Source: Bacillus sp. FJAT-25509
GTDB taxonomy: Bacteria; Bacillota; Bacilli; Bacillales; Bacillaceae_G
Length of the DNA stretch: 64,000 nucleotides
Direction: 5' to 3'
Assembly (NCBI RefSeq): GCF_001420605.1
Contig: NZ_LJIZ01000019.1
Coordinates: 1 to 64,000, forward strand
The notes below the pieces were generated by a model. It saw nothing but the letters and a program-made list of their open reading frames with translations, ran no database searches and had not been told where the DNA came from. The translations under genes and the position numbers were made by a program. Positions 1-7,702 of the stretch are shown here, piece after piece. Numbering within the stretch: the stretch's first letter is position 1; each line of letters opens with the position of its first letter.

Positions 1-13
1 ATTTAAAATGATA

Positions 14-40
14 AAAGCACATCAATTCATTGAGTGCTTT
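14..40. terminator. stem-loop, probable terminator of a gene left of the window
   Basis: AAAGCAC pairs with GTGCTTT, extended by TCAAT/ATTGA around a 2-base turn, with one bulged A. The T tail on the + strand is weak. It most likely closes a transcript that begins outside the window. Confidence 0.4.
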
Positions 41-60
41 CAATGTTTTAAAACTAAACC

Positions 61-92
61 TTATGCAACTAAAGCATGCATTAGTTGAATAA
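61..92. repeat. palindromic intergenic element, copy 1
   Basis: The arms TTATGCAACTAA and TTAGTTGAATAA are complementary at 11 of 12 positions around the centre AGCATGCA. At least seven related palindromes lie between genes from here to 10.7 kb, with a loose consensus TTGAACTAACGCATGCGTTA and its mirror half. Confidence 0.7.
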
Positions 93-102
93 GCATTAAA
101 TA

Positions 103-130
103 GACTGTTTGGTAAAAACAGTCATTTTTA
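103..130 (+). terminator. terminator-like hairpin
   Basis: GACTGTTT pairs with AAACAGTC across a 5-base loop and is followed by ATTTTTA. It sits directly before the ribosome binding site of the tiny ORF at 144, so it could also be a leader hairpin of that ORF. Confidence 0.4.
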
Positions 131-143
131 AGGAGGAACAACA

Positions 144-194
144 ATGAAAGAAACAATTAATTGGTTTGATTTTTGGTTAAATATTCACTGTTAA
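144..194 (+). CDS. possible 16-residue peptide gene
   Basis: A textbook ribosome binding site (AAGGAGG at 130-136) stands 7 bases before an ATG. The frame encodes MKETINWFDFWLNIHC and then TAA. The peptide is short, aromatic-rich and ends in Cys, with no signal peptide. A weak hairpin (AACGCA/TGTGTT at about 199-217) with a T run follows the stop. I do not recognise the peptide. It could be a small functional peptide, a leader peptide, or the 5' end of a gene lost by deletion. The good start signal is the only support. Confidence 0.35.
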   Translation: MKETINWFDFWLNIHC

Positions 195-235
195 GCGCTA
201 ACGCATTATTAGTGTGTTTTTCAAGAAGTAAACAA

Positions 236-664
236 CTAATTTATATCGTATTCCCATAAACCTAATTTTCCTTTAGCTGGTATAAAATCGATTAACATTT
301 CTTTATTGGAAACTTCCCAAATATAATTCCCTACTCTAAAATCTCCTAAGAAGTAGTCATTTCCTGAAACAATACGTCCATCTTCCAATACTGCACTTTC
401 TTGATTATCTTCTATTACTTTTAAACAATTAATAAGATTACAGACACCAATAATCATGCCGGTTGGTAGATTGCTCCTATTCAACTCGTGCTTACTAAGC
501 AAATGCTGAATTGCATTGTTATTACAAACATTACTATCTATTTTTTTACTTGTGTGAATCGCCAATGGACCACGATATTTAGTTTTCCATGTTCTTGTTT
601 CGTATTGTGCTTCATTAAAAAGGAAAAGGCTGGCCCAAGGTTGAATCATTGAAAGTACCTTCAT
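236..664 (-). CDS. ASCH domain protein
   Basis: The 142-residue protein opens with a MKVLSMIQPWASL segment and an ETRTWKTKYRGPLAIHTSKK stretch, which is typical of ASCH (ASC-1 homology) proteins in bacilli. ASCH folds resemble PUA domains and are thought to bind RNA or modified nucleotides; no substrate can be named here. The single domain fills the whole length. The ATG at 664 is preceded by AAGGAAGT at fair spacing. It is a stand-alone gene, with a bidirectional hairpin upstream (709-738) separating it from an alcohol dehydrogenase scar. Confidence 0.75.
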   Translation of the reverse strand: MKVLSMIQPWASLFLFNEAQYETRTWKTKYRGPLAIHTSKKIDSNVCNNNAIQHLLSKHELNRSNLPTGMIIGVCNLINCLKVIEDNQESAVLEDGRIVSGNDYFLGDFRVGNYIWEVSNKEMLIDFIPAKGKLGLWEYDIN

Positions 665-708
665 ATATGTAATTACACTTCCTTAATATATAATATATAT
701 CAAATGGA

Positions 709-738
709 AAAAGCCGTATTCCGAAGAGTACGGCTTTT
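709..738. terminator. bidirectional terminator hairpin
   Basis: A perfect 10-bp stem (AAAAGCCGTA / TACGGCTTTT) with a T run on either strand. It lies 15 bases after the relict stop codon of the alcohol dehydrogenase scar on the minus strand, where that gene's own terminator would be expected. Confidence 0.7.
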
Positions 739-752
739 CTTCTTGTTTTTAA

Positions 753-792
753 TTATGGTTTTAGAATGACCTTGGTACGTGACTGCTTTCAT
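753..792 (-). pseudogene. zinc alcohol dehydrogenase deletion scar (start joined to end)
   Basis: On the minus strand GGAGGT precedes an ATG at 792 that reads MKAVTYQG, the usual first residues of a zinc-dependent alcohol dehydrogenase family in bacilli. The next bases, read one frame over, give KVILKP and TAA (773-753), matching the usual last residues (KVVLKP type) of the same family. The two ends meet at AAGGT, which fits an internal deletion of about 1.1 kb at a 5-base microhomology. The ribosome binding site and terminator of the lost gene are intact. The family assignment comes from memory of the terminal motifs. Confidence 0.6.
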
Positions 793-804
793 GTGCTACC
801 TCCT

Positions 805-1110
805 GAATTTATGATACTTCCATAAAATATCCAAATGAAATAATCGTTATTCAATGCAATTTTTAAAAATTCTTTTGCTTTTCTTAATGCAAATGTGTAA
901 AGGAAAATACCTTTTTGTAGAATCAAGTCGCCGCAGTCAACTCAAAAAAGTTCTGATGAATCAATTACTAGAAAAAGACATTTAGGCTTACGCATAATAC
1001 AGTACGAAGAGAGTAAACAAGAGTTCACATTAAACATAACCCAAGTGTTAGTTTTCCAAAAGTACAATAAACTAAAAAAAGCAATAGTTTGTAGATTGAA
1101 TCTCCTATAT
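805..1110. other. gene-free stretch, possible relict frame
   Basis: No start codon with a ribosome binding site was found. One + strand frame stays open from about 901 to 1113 and reads QEFTLNITQVLVFQKYNKL in its second half. It lacks an obvious start and I could not match it to a family. It may be the tail of a lost gene, because a strong + strand terminator follows at 1141. Confidence 0.25.
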
Positions 1111-1130
1111 AACTAACTGGCGCGTTAGTT
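1111..1130. repeat. palindromic intergenic element, copy 2
   Basis: AACTAAC and GTTAGTT are perfectly complementary around TGGCGC. The GCATGC centre is changed to GGCGCG, but the arms match the other copies. Confidence 0.6.
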
Positions 1131-1140
1131 GTACAACATT

Positions 1141-1175
1141 TAGAGGGTAATCATTTGATTATCCTCTATTTTATT
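1141..1175 (+). terminator. strong intrinsic terminator
   Basis: A 13-bp stem (TAGAGGGTAATCA with TGATTATCCTCTA, one G-U pair) with a 2-base turn, followed by TTTTATT. It has no intact gene upstream on the + strand, so it probably marks the end of a lost gene. Confidence 0.7.
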
Positions 1176-1257
1176 AAAAAGGACTAATTGTCTGTTAAGA
1201 AGAATAGTAAAAAGAAGGTACTTGAAAAGTTTTAAATTTGATGAGAGGTGGAGATTC

Positions 1258-1563
1258 GTGAAAGTACACGATTGTCCTAATTGTAATACAAATAGTAGAG
1301 AATGTATTATTGTCATCCAAAATGCTCCTAACTTTTCGGAAGAGATATTAAAGTGCAGTATTTGTTCCTGGATCGGCAAGTGGTCAGACATGACAGTGCG
1401 GGAGGTCAAATTACCGGAGATTCCAGGTGGGATAGTGATCCCTGGCGTCGAACCTATTACTGATTATTATGTACTTCATTCAGATCAAATTAGATTTACT
1501 TATACAGGAGGGTATTGCCCTCATTGTGGTGGAACTGATCCTTTATGTTGGTGCATGACGTAA
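1258..1563 (+). CDS. small zinc-ribbon protein of unknown function
   Basis: The protein has about 101 residues and three Cys pairs: CPNC near the N-terminus, CSIC in the middle, and CPHCGG followed by CWC at the end. This suggests one or two structural zinc sites. I chose the GTG at 1258 because GAGAGGTGG precedes it at ideal spacing. A TTG at 1222 would add 12 residues but its GAAGG is only 3 bases away. No enzymatic motif, signal peptide or membrane segment is visible. It stands alone downstream of a terminator. Function unknown. Confidence 0.6.
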   Translation: MKVHDCPNCNTNSRECIIVIQNAPNFSEEILKCSICSWIGKWSDMTVREVKLPEIPGGIVIPGVEPITDYYVLHSDQIRFTYTGGYCPHCGGTDPLCWCMT

Positions 1564-1631
1564 TAAACGATTAGAGCCCCAAACTTGGTAAGTATTATTA
1601 ACTTTATAACACATAGATAATAAATATCTTA

Positions 1632-1657
1632 TTGAACTAAAACAACCGTTAGTTCAA
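1632..1657. repeat. palindromic intergenic element, copy 3
   Basis: The 9-bp arms TTGAACTAA and TTAGTTCAA match perfectly around an 8-base centre (AACAACCG). This copy overlaps the start of the terminator hairpin at 1656. Confidence 0.65.
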
Positions 1658-1687
1658 CAACATGAGTTGTTTAGGTGGTTCTTTTTT
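1656..1687 (+). terminator. terminator after the zinc-ribbon gene
   Basis: AACAAC pairs with GTTGTT around ATGA. An outer AACC/GGTT match is followed by CTTTTTTG. Confidence 0.5.
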
Positions 1688-1849
1688 GTGGAGTAGTAGT
1701 TTCAAACGTGACTTATAAAATGAAATATCATTTAAGTGTCATAATTAACATATTATGAGAATTAGAGAGCGTGGAATAAAAGTAGAATTTTCTTTTTAAT
1801 TCGATTGTCATCTTAATTAGAGTGCTATTAATGATTCGGAGTGATTGCA

Positions 1850-2752
1850 ATGAATAAATCAACCAAAGGATGGATTTATGGATTCCTAGGAGTACTCATC
1901 TTCAGTGGATCGCTACCTGCGACGCGCTTGGCTGTGGCTGATTTTGATCCGTTGTTCCTAACAGTCTGCCGCGCGGCAATAGCAGGTGTATTGGCAGGCG
2001 CTCTCCTTCTAATTTTTCGGCAGAAACGACCTGTCAAGAGCGACCTTGTTCCACTATTTGTAGTGGCGTTTGGTGTTGTGATAGGTTTCCCTCTACTAAC
2101 AGCATTTGCCCTTCAGTATGTTACGTCCGCACATGCTATTATCTTCATTGGATTACTTCCACTCTCGACTGCAATTTTTGGCGTACTTAGGGATGGGGAA
2201 CGCCACCGACCAACCTTTTGGATCTTTTCAGCTATAGGCAGCTTCTTAGTGACAGGATTTGCCCTAATTCATGGTGGAGAATCATCAACAATCGGTGATG
2301 CTTTCATGCTGGCTTCAATCATTGTATGTGGTCTCGGTTATGCAGAAGGTGCTCGACTTTCACGTCGGCTAGGGAACTGGCAGGTGATTTCTTGGGCTCT
2401 CGTTCTGTCGTTGCCCTTTATGCTCCCACTTACGTTCTATTTTAGTCCAGAATCATGGAAGGACATCGGACTTCCTTCGATCTTCAGCCTTGCTTATGTA
2501 TCCTTATTCAGCATGCTCATTGGCTTTATTTTCTGGTATCGAGGACTGGCGCAGGGAGGTATAGCGGCAGTTGGACAGTTACAACTTCTCCAACCTTTCT
2601 TTGGACTATTGCTTGCCTCCGTGATTCTGCACGAGAAGGTTGGTTGGTTACTTGTGGCAGTTAATATTGTCGTTGTACTATGCGTGGTAGCAGCTCGTAG
2701 ATTTGCAAAGGAACAAGTTGTCCCATTAAAAAACGAGATTGAACAAAATTAG
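1850..2752 (+). CDS. DMT-superfamily (EamA) transporter
   Basis: About 300 residues with ten hydrophobic segments arranged as two EamA repeats. It is an inner-membrane drug/metabolite transporter type, and the substrate cannot be read from sequence. I placed the start at ATG 1850, with CGGAGTG at 1837-1843 as ribosome binding site; an upstream GTG at 1841 overlaps that site. Base use is clearly richer in G+C than its neighbours (many CGN, GGC and GCG codons), which suggests acquisition by transfer. Its stop codon lies inside the loop of its own terminator. Confidence 0.85.
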   Translation: MNKSTKGWIYGFLGVLIFSGSLPATRLAVADFDPLFLTVCRAAIAGVLAGALLLIFRQKRPVKSDLVPLFVVAFGVVIGFPLLTAFALQYVTSAHAIIFIGLLPLSTAIFGVLRDGERHRPTFWIFSAIGSFLVTGFALIHGGESSTIGDAFMLASIIVCGLGYAEGARLSRRLGNWQVISWALVLSLPFMLPLTFYFSPESWKDIGLPSIFSLAYVSLFSMLIGFIFWYRGLAQGGIAAVGQLQLLQPFFGLLLASVILHEKVGWLLVAVNIVVVLCVVAARRFAKEQVVPLKNEIEQN

Positions 2753-2773
2753 TACCCTGTTCAATCTCGTTTG
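2731..2773 (+). terminator. long-stem terminator overlapping the stop codon
   Basis: A perfect 15-bp stem (2731-2745 with 2759-2773; AAACGAGATTGAACA and its complement). The loop holds the TAG of the transporter. The T tail is poor. Confidence 0.65.
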
Positions 2774-2793
2774 TAGTTTACCAAATTCAGAGC

Positions 2794-2825
2794 TTATTCA
2801 ACTATCGCATGCGTTTGTTGAATAA
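2794..2825. repeat. palindromic intergenic element, copy 4
   Basis: This is the best copy. The 32-base palindrome pairs at 14 of 16 positions, from TTATTCAAC on the left to GTTGAATAA on the right, with CGCATGCG at the centre. Confidence 0.75.
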
Positions 2826-3156
2826 AAGATTTATTAATCTTAGTATTCATTTTCAGTTCATATCTTTTTAATTATTTGTTGAATTTTTGTTTGGATTCTA
2901 ACGTTTTCTACTATTAAAAAGCAATCCTCCCATAATCTATTGACTTAGAGTTTACTCTAAACAATATAATTAAAAAAAGATATGAAAAAGTACTGTAATT
3001 AGTAAAAAATTGGGTCTTTATCATAATATGGTTCAGATGGAAAATTCGATTTGATTAATGTTAACAGTGATTTTTTCTATTAAATATTTAGATAATAGAA
3101 AGGGATAGAACAACAAATTTAGAAAAATAGAAATAAAAATGGTGGGAGTCGGTAAT
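2826..3156. other. AT-rich gene-free stretch
   Basis: About 330 bases with no plausible reading frame. It presumably holds the promoter of the DinB gene, but I see no convincing -35/-10 pair. Confidence 0.3.
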
Positions 3157-3654
3157 ATGGAGCAGTCAAATAAAGCATTTAGTGACACATTAGTAAAATC
3201 ATTAAGAGGAGAACGTGGTCATCTTCCTATCAAGAATGCTTTGTTGGATATAGATATGGATCTTGCTGGAAAAAGAATAGAGGAGCTACCTTATACTATT
3301 TATCAATTAGTCAAACACATGACATACTGGCAAGAATTCCTCTTATTATTCGCACAAGGAGAGAGGCCTAAATTACCTTCTGATGTGAAAGAAAGCTGGC
3401 CTGTTGAAGAAGGACCTAGTAATGAGGAAGAGTGGAAACAGATTATTCAGCATTTTCTTCAAGGGATAGAACAGGCATGTACGATTGCCCAAACTGTTCA
3501 ATTGGACAAATCATTAGAGAAATGGCCAGGCGAATCCCCAGGTGGTGTACTACGCAATATTGCATCTCACAACTCCTATCATTTAGGTGAAATCGTACTA
3601 ATACGCAGATTATTTAGTGCTTGGCCACCACCAACCGGAGGATATCCTGCTTAA
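3157..3654 (+). CDS. DinB-like putative metal-dependent hydrolase
   Basis: About 165 residues forming a DinB/YfiT-type four-helix bundle. The expected three metal-binding histidines fit the HMTYW segment near residue 53 and the ASHNSYHLGE segment near residue 140. Family members are stress- or damage-induced and some act in thiol or bacillithiol transfer; the activity here is not known. I prefer ATG 3157 (GGGAG 8 bases upstream) to ATG 3139, which lacks a ribosome binding site. It is a single gene followed by a strong terminator. Confidence 0.8.
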   Translation: MEQSNKAFSDTLVKSLRGERGHLPIKNALLDIDMDLAGKRIEELPYTIYQLVKHMTYWQEFLLLFAQGERPKLPSDVKESWPVEEGPSNEEEWKQIIQHFLQGIEQACTIAQTVQLDKSLEKWPGESPGGVLRNIASHNSYHLGEIVLIRRLFSAWPPPTGGYPA

Positions 3655-3747
3655 ACTTTGGATCAATAGTGAATTCATGGAAACCAATTGAAATTCACTA
3701 TAAAGGTTTTAGTTGAGTCAACAATTTGGGGGCATTGCATTAGTTCA

Positions 3748-3777
3748 TTATAACTAACGCATGTGTTCGTATTATAA
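3748..3777. repeat. palindromic intergenic element, copy 5
   Basis: TTATAACTAACGCATG is followed by TGTTCGTATTATAA, an imperfect mirror with the GCATG centre. It directly abuts the terminator that follows. Confidence 0.6.
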
Positions 3778-3812
3778 GGACAACTAGTTAAATTACTAGT
3801 TGTCCAATTTTT
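3778..3812 (+). terminator. strong intrinsic terminator after dinB-like gene
   Basis: GGACAACTAGT and ACTAGTTGTCC form a perfect 11-bp stem around TAAATT, followed by AATTTTTTTAT. Confidence 0.85.
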
Positions 3813-3836
3813 TTATGGTCTTATGATTAAAGTAGT

Positions 3837-3998
3837 CGGGGTGGTAGCAGAAGTATCAAAGAAGTATGCAGGTTTCATCGTGAATGTAGATCATGCAACT
3901 TCAATGGATTACCTCGACTTGATTCGATCTATGCAAGAAACGGTGAAAAATAAATAAAAATTGATATTGAAACAGAAGTGAAAATTCTTGGTGAGGAA
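3837..3998 (+). pseudogene. murB: murB C-terminal fragment
   Basis: Reading the + strand gives AEVSKKYAGFIVNVDHATSM and DYLDLIRSMQETVK, then after a one-base frameshift [13 protein letters not shown]. This is the C-terminal end of UDP-N-acetylenolpyruvoylglucosamine reductase (MurB), which reduces the enolpyruvyl group in peptidoglycan precursor synthesis. The N-terminal FAD domain is missing, and the first codons before GVVAEV are degenerate. The last residues run in frame into a SpoVR tail. No ribosome binding site is present, so it is a non-functional remnant of a duplicate or rearranged murB. Confidence 0.75.
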
Positions 3999-4658
3999 TA
4001 TCAAAAAGAAGATCGTTTAGAGAAACAAGGCTGGGCAAGTTATTGGCATATAAGAATTATGCGTGAACTAAACCTCGACTCAAACGAAGCAATCGAATAC
4101 GCAAAGCTTAATGCAGGAGTAGTTCAGCCATCGAAAACAAGCATTAACCCGTATTATTTAGGACTAAGAATGTTTGAAGATATTGAAGAGCGATATAATA
4201 ATCCAACAAAAGAAATGCGTGAGTTAGGAATTAAACCTGGCAGCGGTCGAGAAAAAATGTTTGAAGTACGAGAGTTAGAGTCTGATAGTTCATTTATACG
4301 AAACTACTTAACGAAAGACCTTGTCATGCGTGAAGATATGTATCTATTCCAGCGACAAGGTAAGGAATATAAAGTTACTGATAAAGCATGGGAAAATGTA
4401 CGAGATCAACTAGTCGTTAGCCGAGTAAATGGAGGATTCCCTTATATTGTAGTTCAAGAAGGAGACTATTTAAAAAATGGGGAGCTTTATTTGAAGCATT
4501 CCTATGAAAATATGGAACTAGATGTGAAGTATGTTGAGAAAGTAATGCCTTATATTCATCAGTTGTGGGGTAGAGGGGTTCATTTGGAGACAAATATAGA
4601 GAATAAGTCTGTGTTGTTTAGTTATGATGGGAAGAATATTCATCGGAAGTATATCTAG
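3999..4658 (+). pseudogene. spoVR: spoVR C-terminal fragment fused behind murB fragment
   Basis: The open frame from GTG 3978 encodes about 226 residues. From [15 protein letters not shown] through [17 protein letters not shown] and [15 protein letters not shown] to the end it matches the C-terminal half of stage V sporulation protein R, which is normally about 470 residues and acts in spore cortex formation. The N-terminal half is absent and is replaced by the last codons of murB in the same frame. There is no ribosome binding site before the GTG. The preserved reading frame suggests a fairly recent rearrangement; whether it is expressed is unknown. Confidence 0.8.
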
Positions 4659-4660
4659 AG

Positions 4661-4686
4661 CCACCTTTAAAAGGTGGTATTTTTCT
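4661..4686 (+). terminator. terminator after spoVR remnant
   Basis: CCACCTT/AAGGTGG stem with a short loop, then TATTTTTC. It is probably the native spoVR terminator carried along with the fragment. Confidence 0.7.
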
Positions 4687-4858
4687 TTAAAACTAATTTC
4701 TAATTCTTAATTAGTTAAAGATATATATAATATTCTATAGCTTGGAAATGCAGTTAATAACTTTTACGAACATCATATATATACCCTTAGAGTTTTATAA
4801 TCAACGAAAAGTCTTAGATGTGGCATATAGTTGAAATGCTTTCCTGCGAAAAAAAATA

Positions 4859-4887
4859 TTTACATTTTACAATATTCAGAGTATTAT
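4859..4887 (+). promoter_or_regulatory. sigma-A promoter of gntR-brnQ operon
   Basis: TTTACA (4859-4864) and TATTAT (4882-4887) are separated by exactly 17 bases. The expected start of transcription falls just before the operator palindrome at 4898. Confidence 0.65.
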
Positions 4888-4897
4888 AAAGTTCATC

Positions 4898-4929
4898 TTA
4901 CATACAACTTACATGTAAGTTGTATGTAA
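4898..4929. promoter_or_regulatory. perfect 32-bp operator palindrome
   Basis: TTACATACAACTTACA is followed by its exact reverse complement with no spacer. It lies between the predicted transcription start and the ribosome binding site of the GntR gene, so a dimeric repressor bound here would block the operon. The adjacent GntR protein is the obvious candidate for autoregulation. Confidence 0.75.
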
Positions 4930-4946
4930 ACTAGGGAGGGATTTTT

Positions 4947-5555
4947 TTGAAGGGAAAAACACTTCAAGAAACAGCGTATCAAGAAATTAAAAACAAGATT
5001 ATAAGGGGGGATTTTTTAGAAAGCGGTTTCACTTCCCAGAATCAGTTAGCGTCTGAGCTTGGAATAAGTAGAACACCGATAATGGCTGCTTTACAAAGAT
5101 TGCAAAATGAAGGGTTTGTAAAAATTATTTCAAACCATGGCATTCAAATTTTAGGACTGAATGTTCGTGAGATAGAAGAAATGTATGAACTGCGATTGGC
5201 GTTAGAAACTTTTATCATACCGAAAATAGTTAAATTGATAACTGCGGAACAAATAGAGATACTTGAGGAATTCATTCAAGAACAGAAAAAGTGTGTTGAA
5301 AACAATGATCTGATTGAATTTTTGAAATTGGACTCTGCCTTTCATCTACAACTTACTGAAGTTTACGGTAACTCTTTATTTATTCAAACACTTTCTAATA
5401 TTCGAGAAAGATTATTTAGTAATCCATATTATTTTCGTAGAAAAGATTATCAAATTTCTAGATATATTAAGGAGCATGAACAAATAATTGAGGCAATTAA
5501 ATCAAAAGACATTAACCAAGTGATTAAAGAGTTAGAATCTCATATTAATGGATAG
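4947..5555 (+). CDS. GntR-family regulator, FadR subfamily
   Basis: 202 residues. The N-terminal winged helix (residues about 8-70) has the GntR pattern AYQEIKNKIIRGDF and LASELGISRTPIMAALQRL. The C-terminal helical FCD-type ligand domain includes EMYELRLALETF and FHLQL. The TTG start at 4947 follows AGGGAGGG. It likely represses its own operon through the perfect palindrome just upstream, with an amino-acid-related effector given the downstream transporter and amidase-like gene. The effector itself is not predictable. Confidence 0.85.
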   Translation: MKGKTLQETAYQEIKNKIIRGDFLESGFTSQNQLASELGISRTPIMAALQRLQNEGFVKIISNHGIQILGLNVREIEEMYELRLALETFIIPKIVKLITAEQIEILEEFIQEQKKCVENNDLIEFLKLDSAFHLQLTEVYGNSLFIQTLSNIRERLFSNPYYFRRKDYQISRYIKEHEQIIEAIKSKDINQVIKELESHING

Positions 5556-5607
5556 ATTTTGAATAGTTGGTGGTTTTCAATAGAATGCGTTAACCTTGGA
5601 GGAAATT

Positions 5608-6918
5608 ATGAAGAATAAAACTTTAACCGACAGTATTATTATTGGATTTGCCACATTTGCAATATTCTTTGGAGCAGGAAATCTTATTTTCCCACCATAT
5701 ATTGGTTTTACTTCAGGAACAGAATGGGTTCCGGCGTTACTTGGTATGACAATTACAGGTGTAATTTTACCGGTATTAGGAATTGTAGCTGTATCTGCTA
5801 GCGGAGAAACATTCGCAGACTTAACTAAGCCGATAGCGCCATGGTTTTATAAAGTATTTTGTACATTAATCATGATAGTCATTGGAACGTTCATCAATGT
5901 TCCACGAACTGCTGGAACTAGTTTTGAAGTTGCTATTCAACCATTCTTCCCTAAATTTCCTACAGTCTTGTTCAGTATTATTTTCTTTGCAATTGTGTTT
6001 TTAGTTTCTGCTAACAAAGGAAAGGTTATTGATACAATTGGAAAATTTTTCACTCCTTTTAAATTAGGATTGTTGCTAGTTATTGTTGGATTTGCCATTT
6101 TTTCTCCTATTGGAAAACCAGTTTCAACCAATTTATCGAAACCATTTTTGAATGCATTTGTTCAATCCTATCAAACAGCCGATGTATTGACTGGATTGCT
6201 CATTTCAAATATTATCATCGCGACGATCCGTGCCAAAGGATATGCTGGAAAAGAATTAAAGAAAGTCACAATCTATGTTTCTGCCATTGCTGGTCTTGGG
6301 CTTTTCGTAATTTACGGAGGATTGCTCTATCTTGGATCAAGCGGTAGCCAAGTAATTTCAAACAATAATATTGAAAGAACTACTTTGTTGGTAGATTTGA
6401 TGAATAAATTGATGGGGCAAGGCGGAGTGACACTACTTGCACTATGTGTTTTACTAGCTTGCTTGGTGACAGCAATCGGATTAACAAGTGCGACTAGTGA
6501 CTTCTTGACAGACCTAACAAAGAATAAAATTAATTATCCTACATGGGTGGCTATTAATGCAATAATAAGTGCTATTTTTTCAAATGTTAAAGTGGATGCA
6601 ATTATTTCAGCAGCTGCACCTATCTTCCTTGCTTTGTACCCAATTTCGATTACACTCGTTATTTTAGGATTGTGTAGTAAGTATATACCAAATAGAGGGT
6701 CATATATTGGAACAGCATGTTTTACATTCGTCTTTAGTTTAAATGATGCTTTTAATGCAATGGGGATTAAATCAGATGTTTTTAATTCATTAGTGACAAA
6801 GATACCATTCAGTTCTCAAGGTTTCACATGGTTGATACCAGCAATTGTAGGTTTTATTGCGGGAACGATTACTTATAAAATATTCATAAAAAAGCCTAGC
6901 AATACTATTGCAGCTTAA
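5608..6918 (+). CDS. brnQ: branched-chain amino acid transport carrier (LIVCS family)
   Basis: 436 residues with about 12 hydrophobic segments and the characteristic opening SIIIGFATFAIFFGAGNLIF of BrnQ-type cation symporters for leucine, isoleucine and valine. It acts in the cytoplasmic membrane. The ATG at 5608 is preceded by TTGGAGG; the TTG four codons earlier is part of that ribosome binding site. It is the second gene of a three-gene operon with gntR (52 bases upstream) and a class I amidotransferase-like hydrolase (28 bases downstream). Confidence 0.85.
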   Translation: MKNKTLTDSIIIGFATFAIFFGAGNLIFPPYIGFTSGTEWVPALLGMTITGVILPVLGIVAVSASGETFADLTKPIAPWFYKVFCTLIMIVIGTFINVPRTAGTSFEVAIQPFFPKFPTVLFSIIFFAIVFLVSANKGKVIDTIGKFFTPFKLGLLLVIVGFAIFSPIGKPVSTNLSKPFLNAFVQSYQTADVLTGLLISNIIIATIRAKGYAGKELKKVTIYVSAIAGLGLFVIYGGLLYLGSSGSQVISNNNIERTTLLVDLMNKLMGQGGVTLLALCVLLACLVTAIGLTSATSDFLTDLTKNKINYPTWVAINAIISAIFSNVKVDAIISAAAPIFLALYPISITLVILGLCSKYIPNRGSYIGTACFTFVFSLNDAFNAMGIKSDVFNSLVTKIPFSSQGFTWLIPAIVGFIAGTITYKIFIKKPSNTIAA

Positions 6919-6946
6919 CTTACACGAATTGAAAGAAGGACGTTTT

Positions 6947-7702
6947 ATGAAAAAACCTATTATCGGAATTTCTTGTAGTTTTAGTTCAAATGGTCAGATT
7001 GGAGTTGTGTCTCACCTTGGCGCACCAAGCCAGGAATGGCAACTTCTTGCTGACGACTACATTCAAGCAATTGAGAAAGCCGGAGGGATTCCAGTAATTT
7101 TGCCAGTCGTTGAAAACCCAGAAACAATCCTTCCGATTCTTGGGAAGCTAGATGGAATTATTTTTACTGGTGGAAATGATGTGAGCCCACTTTGTTACAA
7201 CGAGATACCTTCAAGTTCTGTTGGAGAGGTTTCTGTGAAAAGAGACAATGCAGATTTGGTACTAATTAAATCTGTATTGGAGAACCATCAAATTCCGATA
7301 TTAGGGATTTGCAGAGGCTGTCAATTGCTGAATGTAGTTCTTGGTGGCACATTACATCAAGATCTTGCTAAAGATGGTGTCACAAAGAATGAGCACTTTT
7401 TATTGTCATATCCTATCGAAAATATTTCTCAAATAGCAAATATTGAGGCAAACAGTAGACTTGCAAAAATTTTCAGAAGTAAGAGTATAGGTATCAATAG
7501 TTTCCATCATCAAGCAGTTAAAGATTTAGGGAAAAATTTAGTAGTAGCTGCAAAAGCCGAAGATGGTGTTATTGAGGCTATTGAAATTCCAGGTGAGAGA
7601 TTTATAGTTGGTGTACAATGGCACCCCGAGATGATGCAGAGAAACAAAGTAAATCACTCTGTCTTTTTTGAGAGCTTTATTAAAGAGTGCTCCCTTAATT
7701 AA
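6947..7702 (+). CDS. gamma-glutamyl-gamma-aminobutyrate hydrolase-like (PuuD) protein
   Basis: 251 residues of a class I glutamine-amidotransferase-like fold. The nucleophile Cys sits in LGICRGCQLLNVVLGG near residue 115, and the His in GVQWHPEMM near residue 224. Opening residues KPIIGISCSF and the IIFTGGNDVSP segment match the PuuD/peptidase C26 group, which cleaves gamma-glutamyl amides. The ATG at 6947 has AGAAGGA at good spacing. As the last gene of the gntR-brnQ operon it could process a gamma-glutamyl conjugate of the imported compound, but this is inference. Confidence 0.8.
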   Translation: MKKPIIGISCSFSSNGQIGVVSHLGAPSQEWQLLADDYIQAIEKAGGIPVILPVVENPETILPILGKLDGIIFTGGNDVSPLCYNEIPSSSVGEVSVKRDNADLVLIKSVLENHQIPILGICRGCQLLNVVLGGTLHQDLAKDGVTKNEHFLLSYPIENISQIANIEANSRLAKIFRSKSIGINSFHHQAVKDLGKNLVVAAKAEDGVIEAIEIPGERFIVGVQWHPEMMQRNKVNHSVFFESFIKECSLN

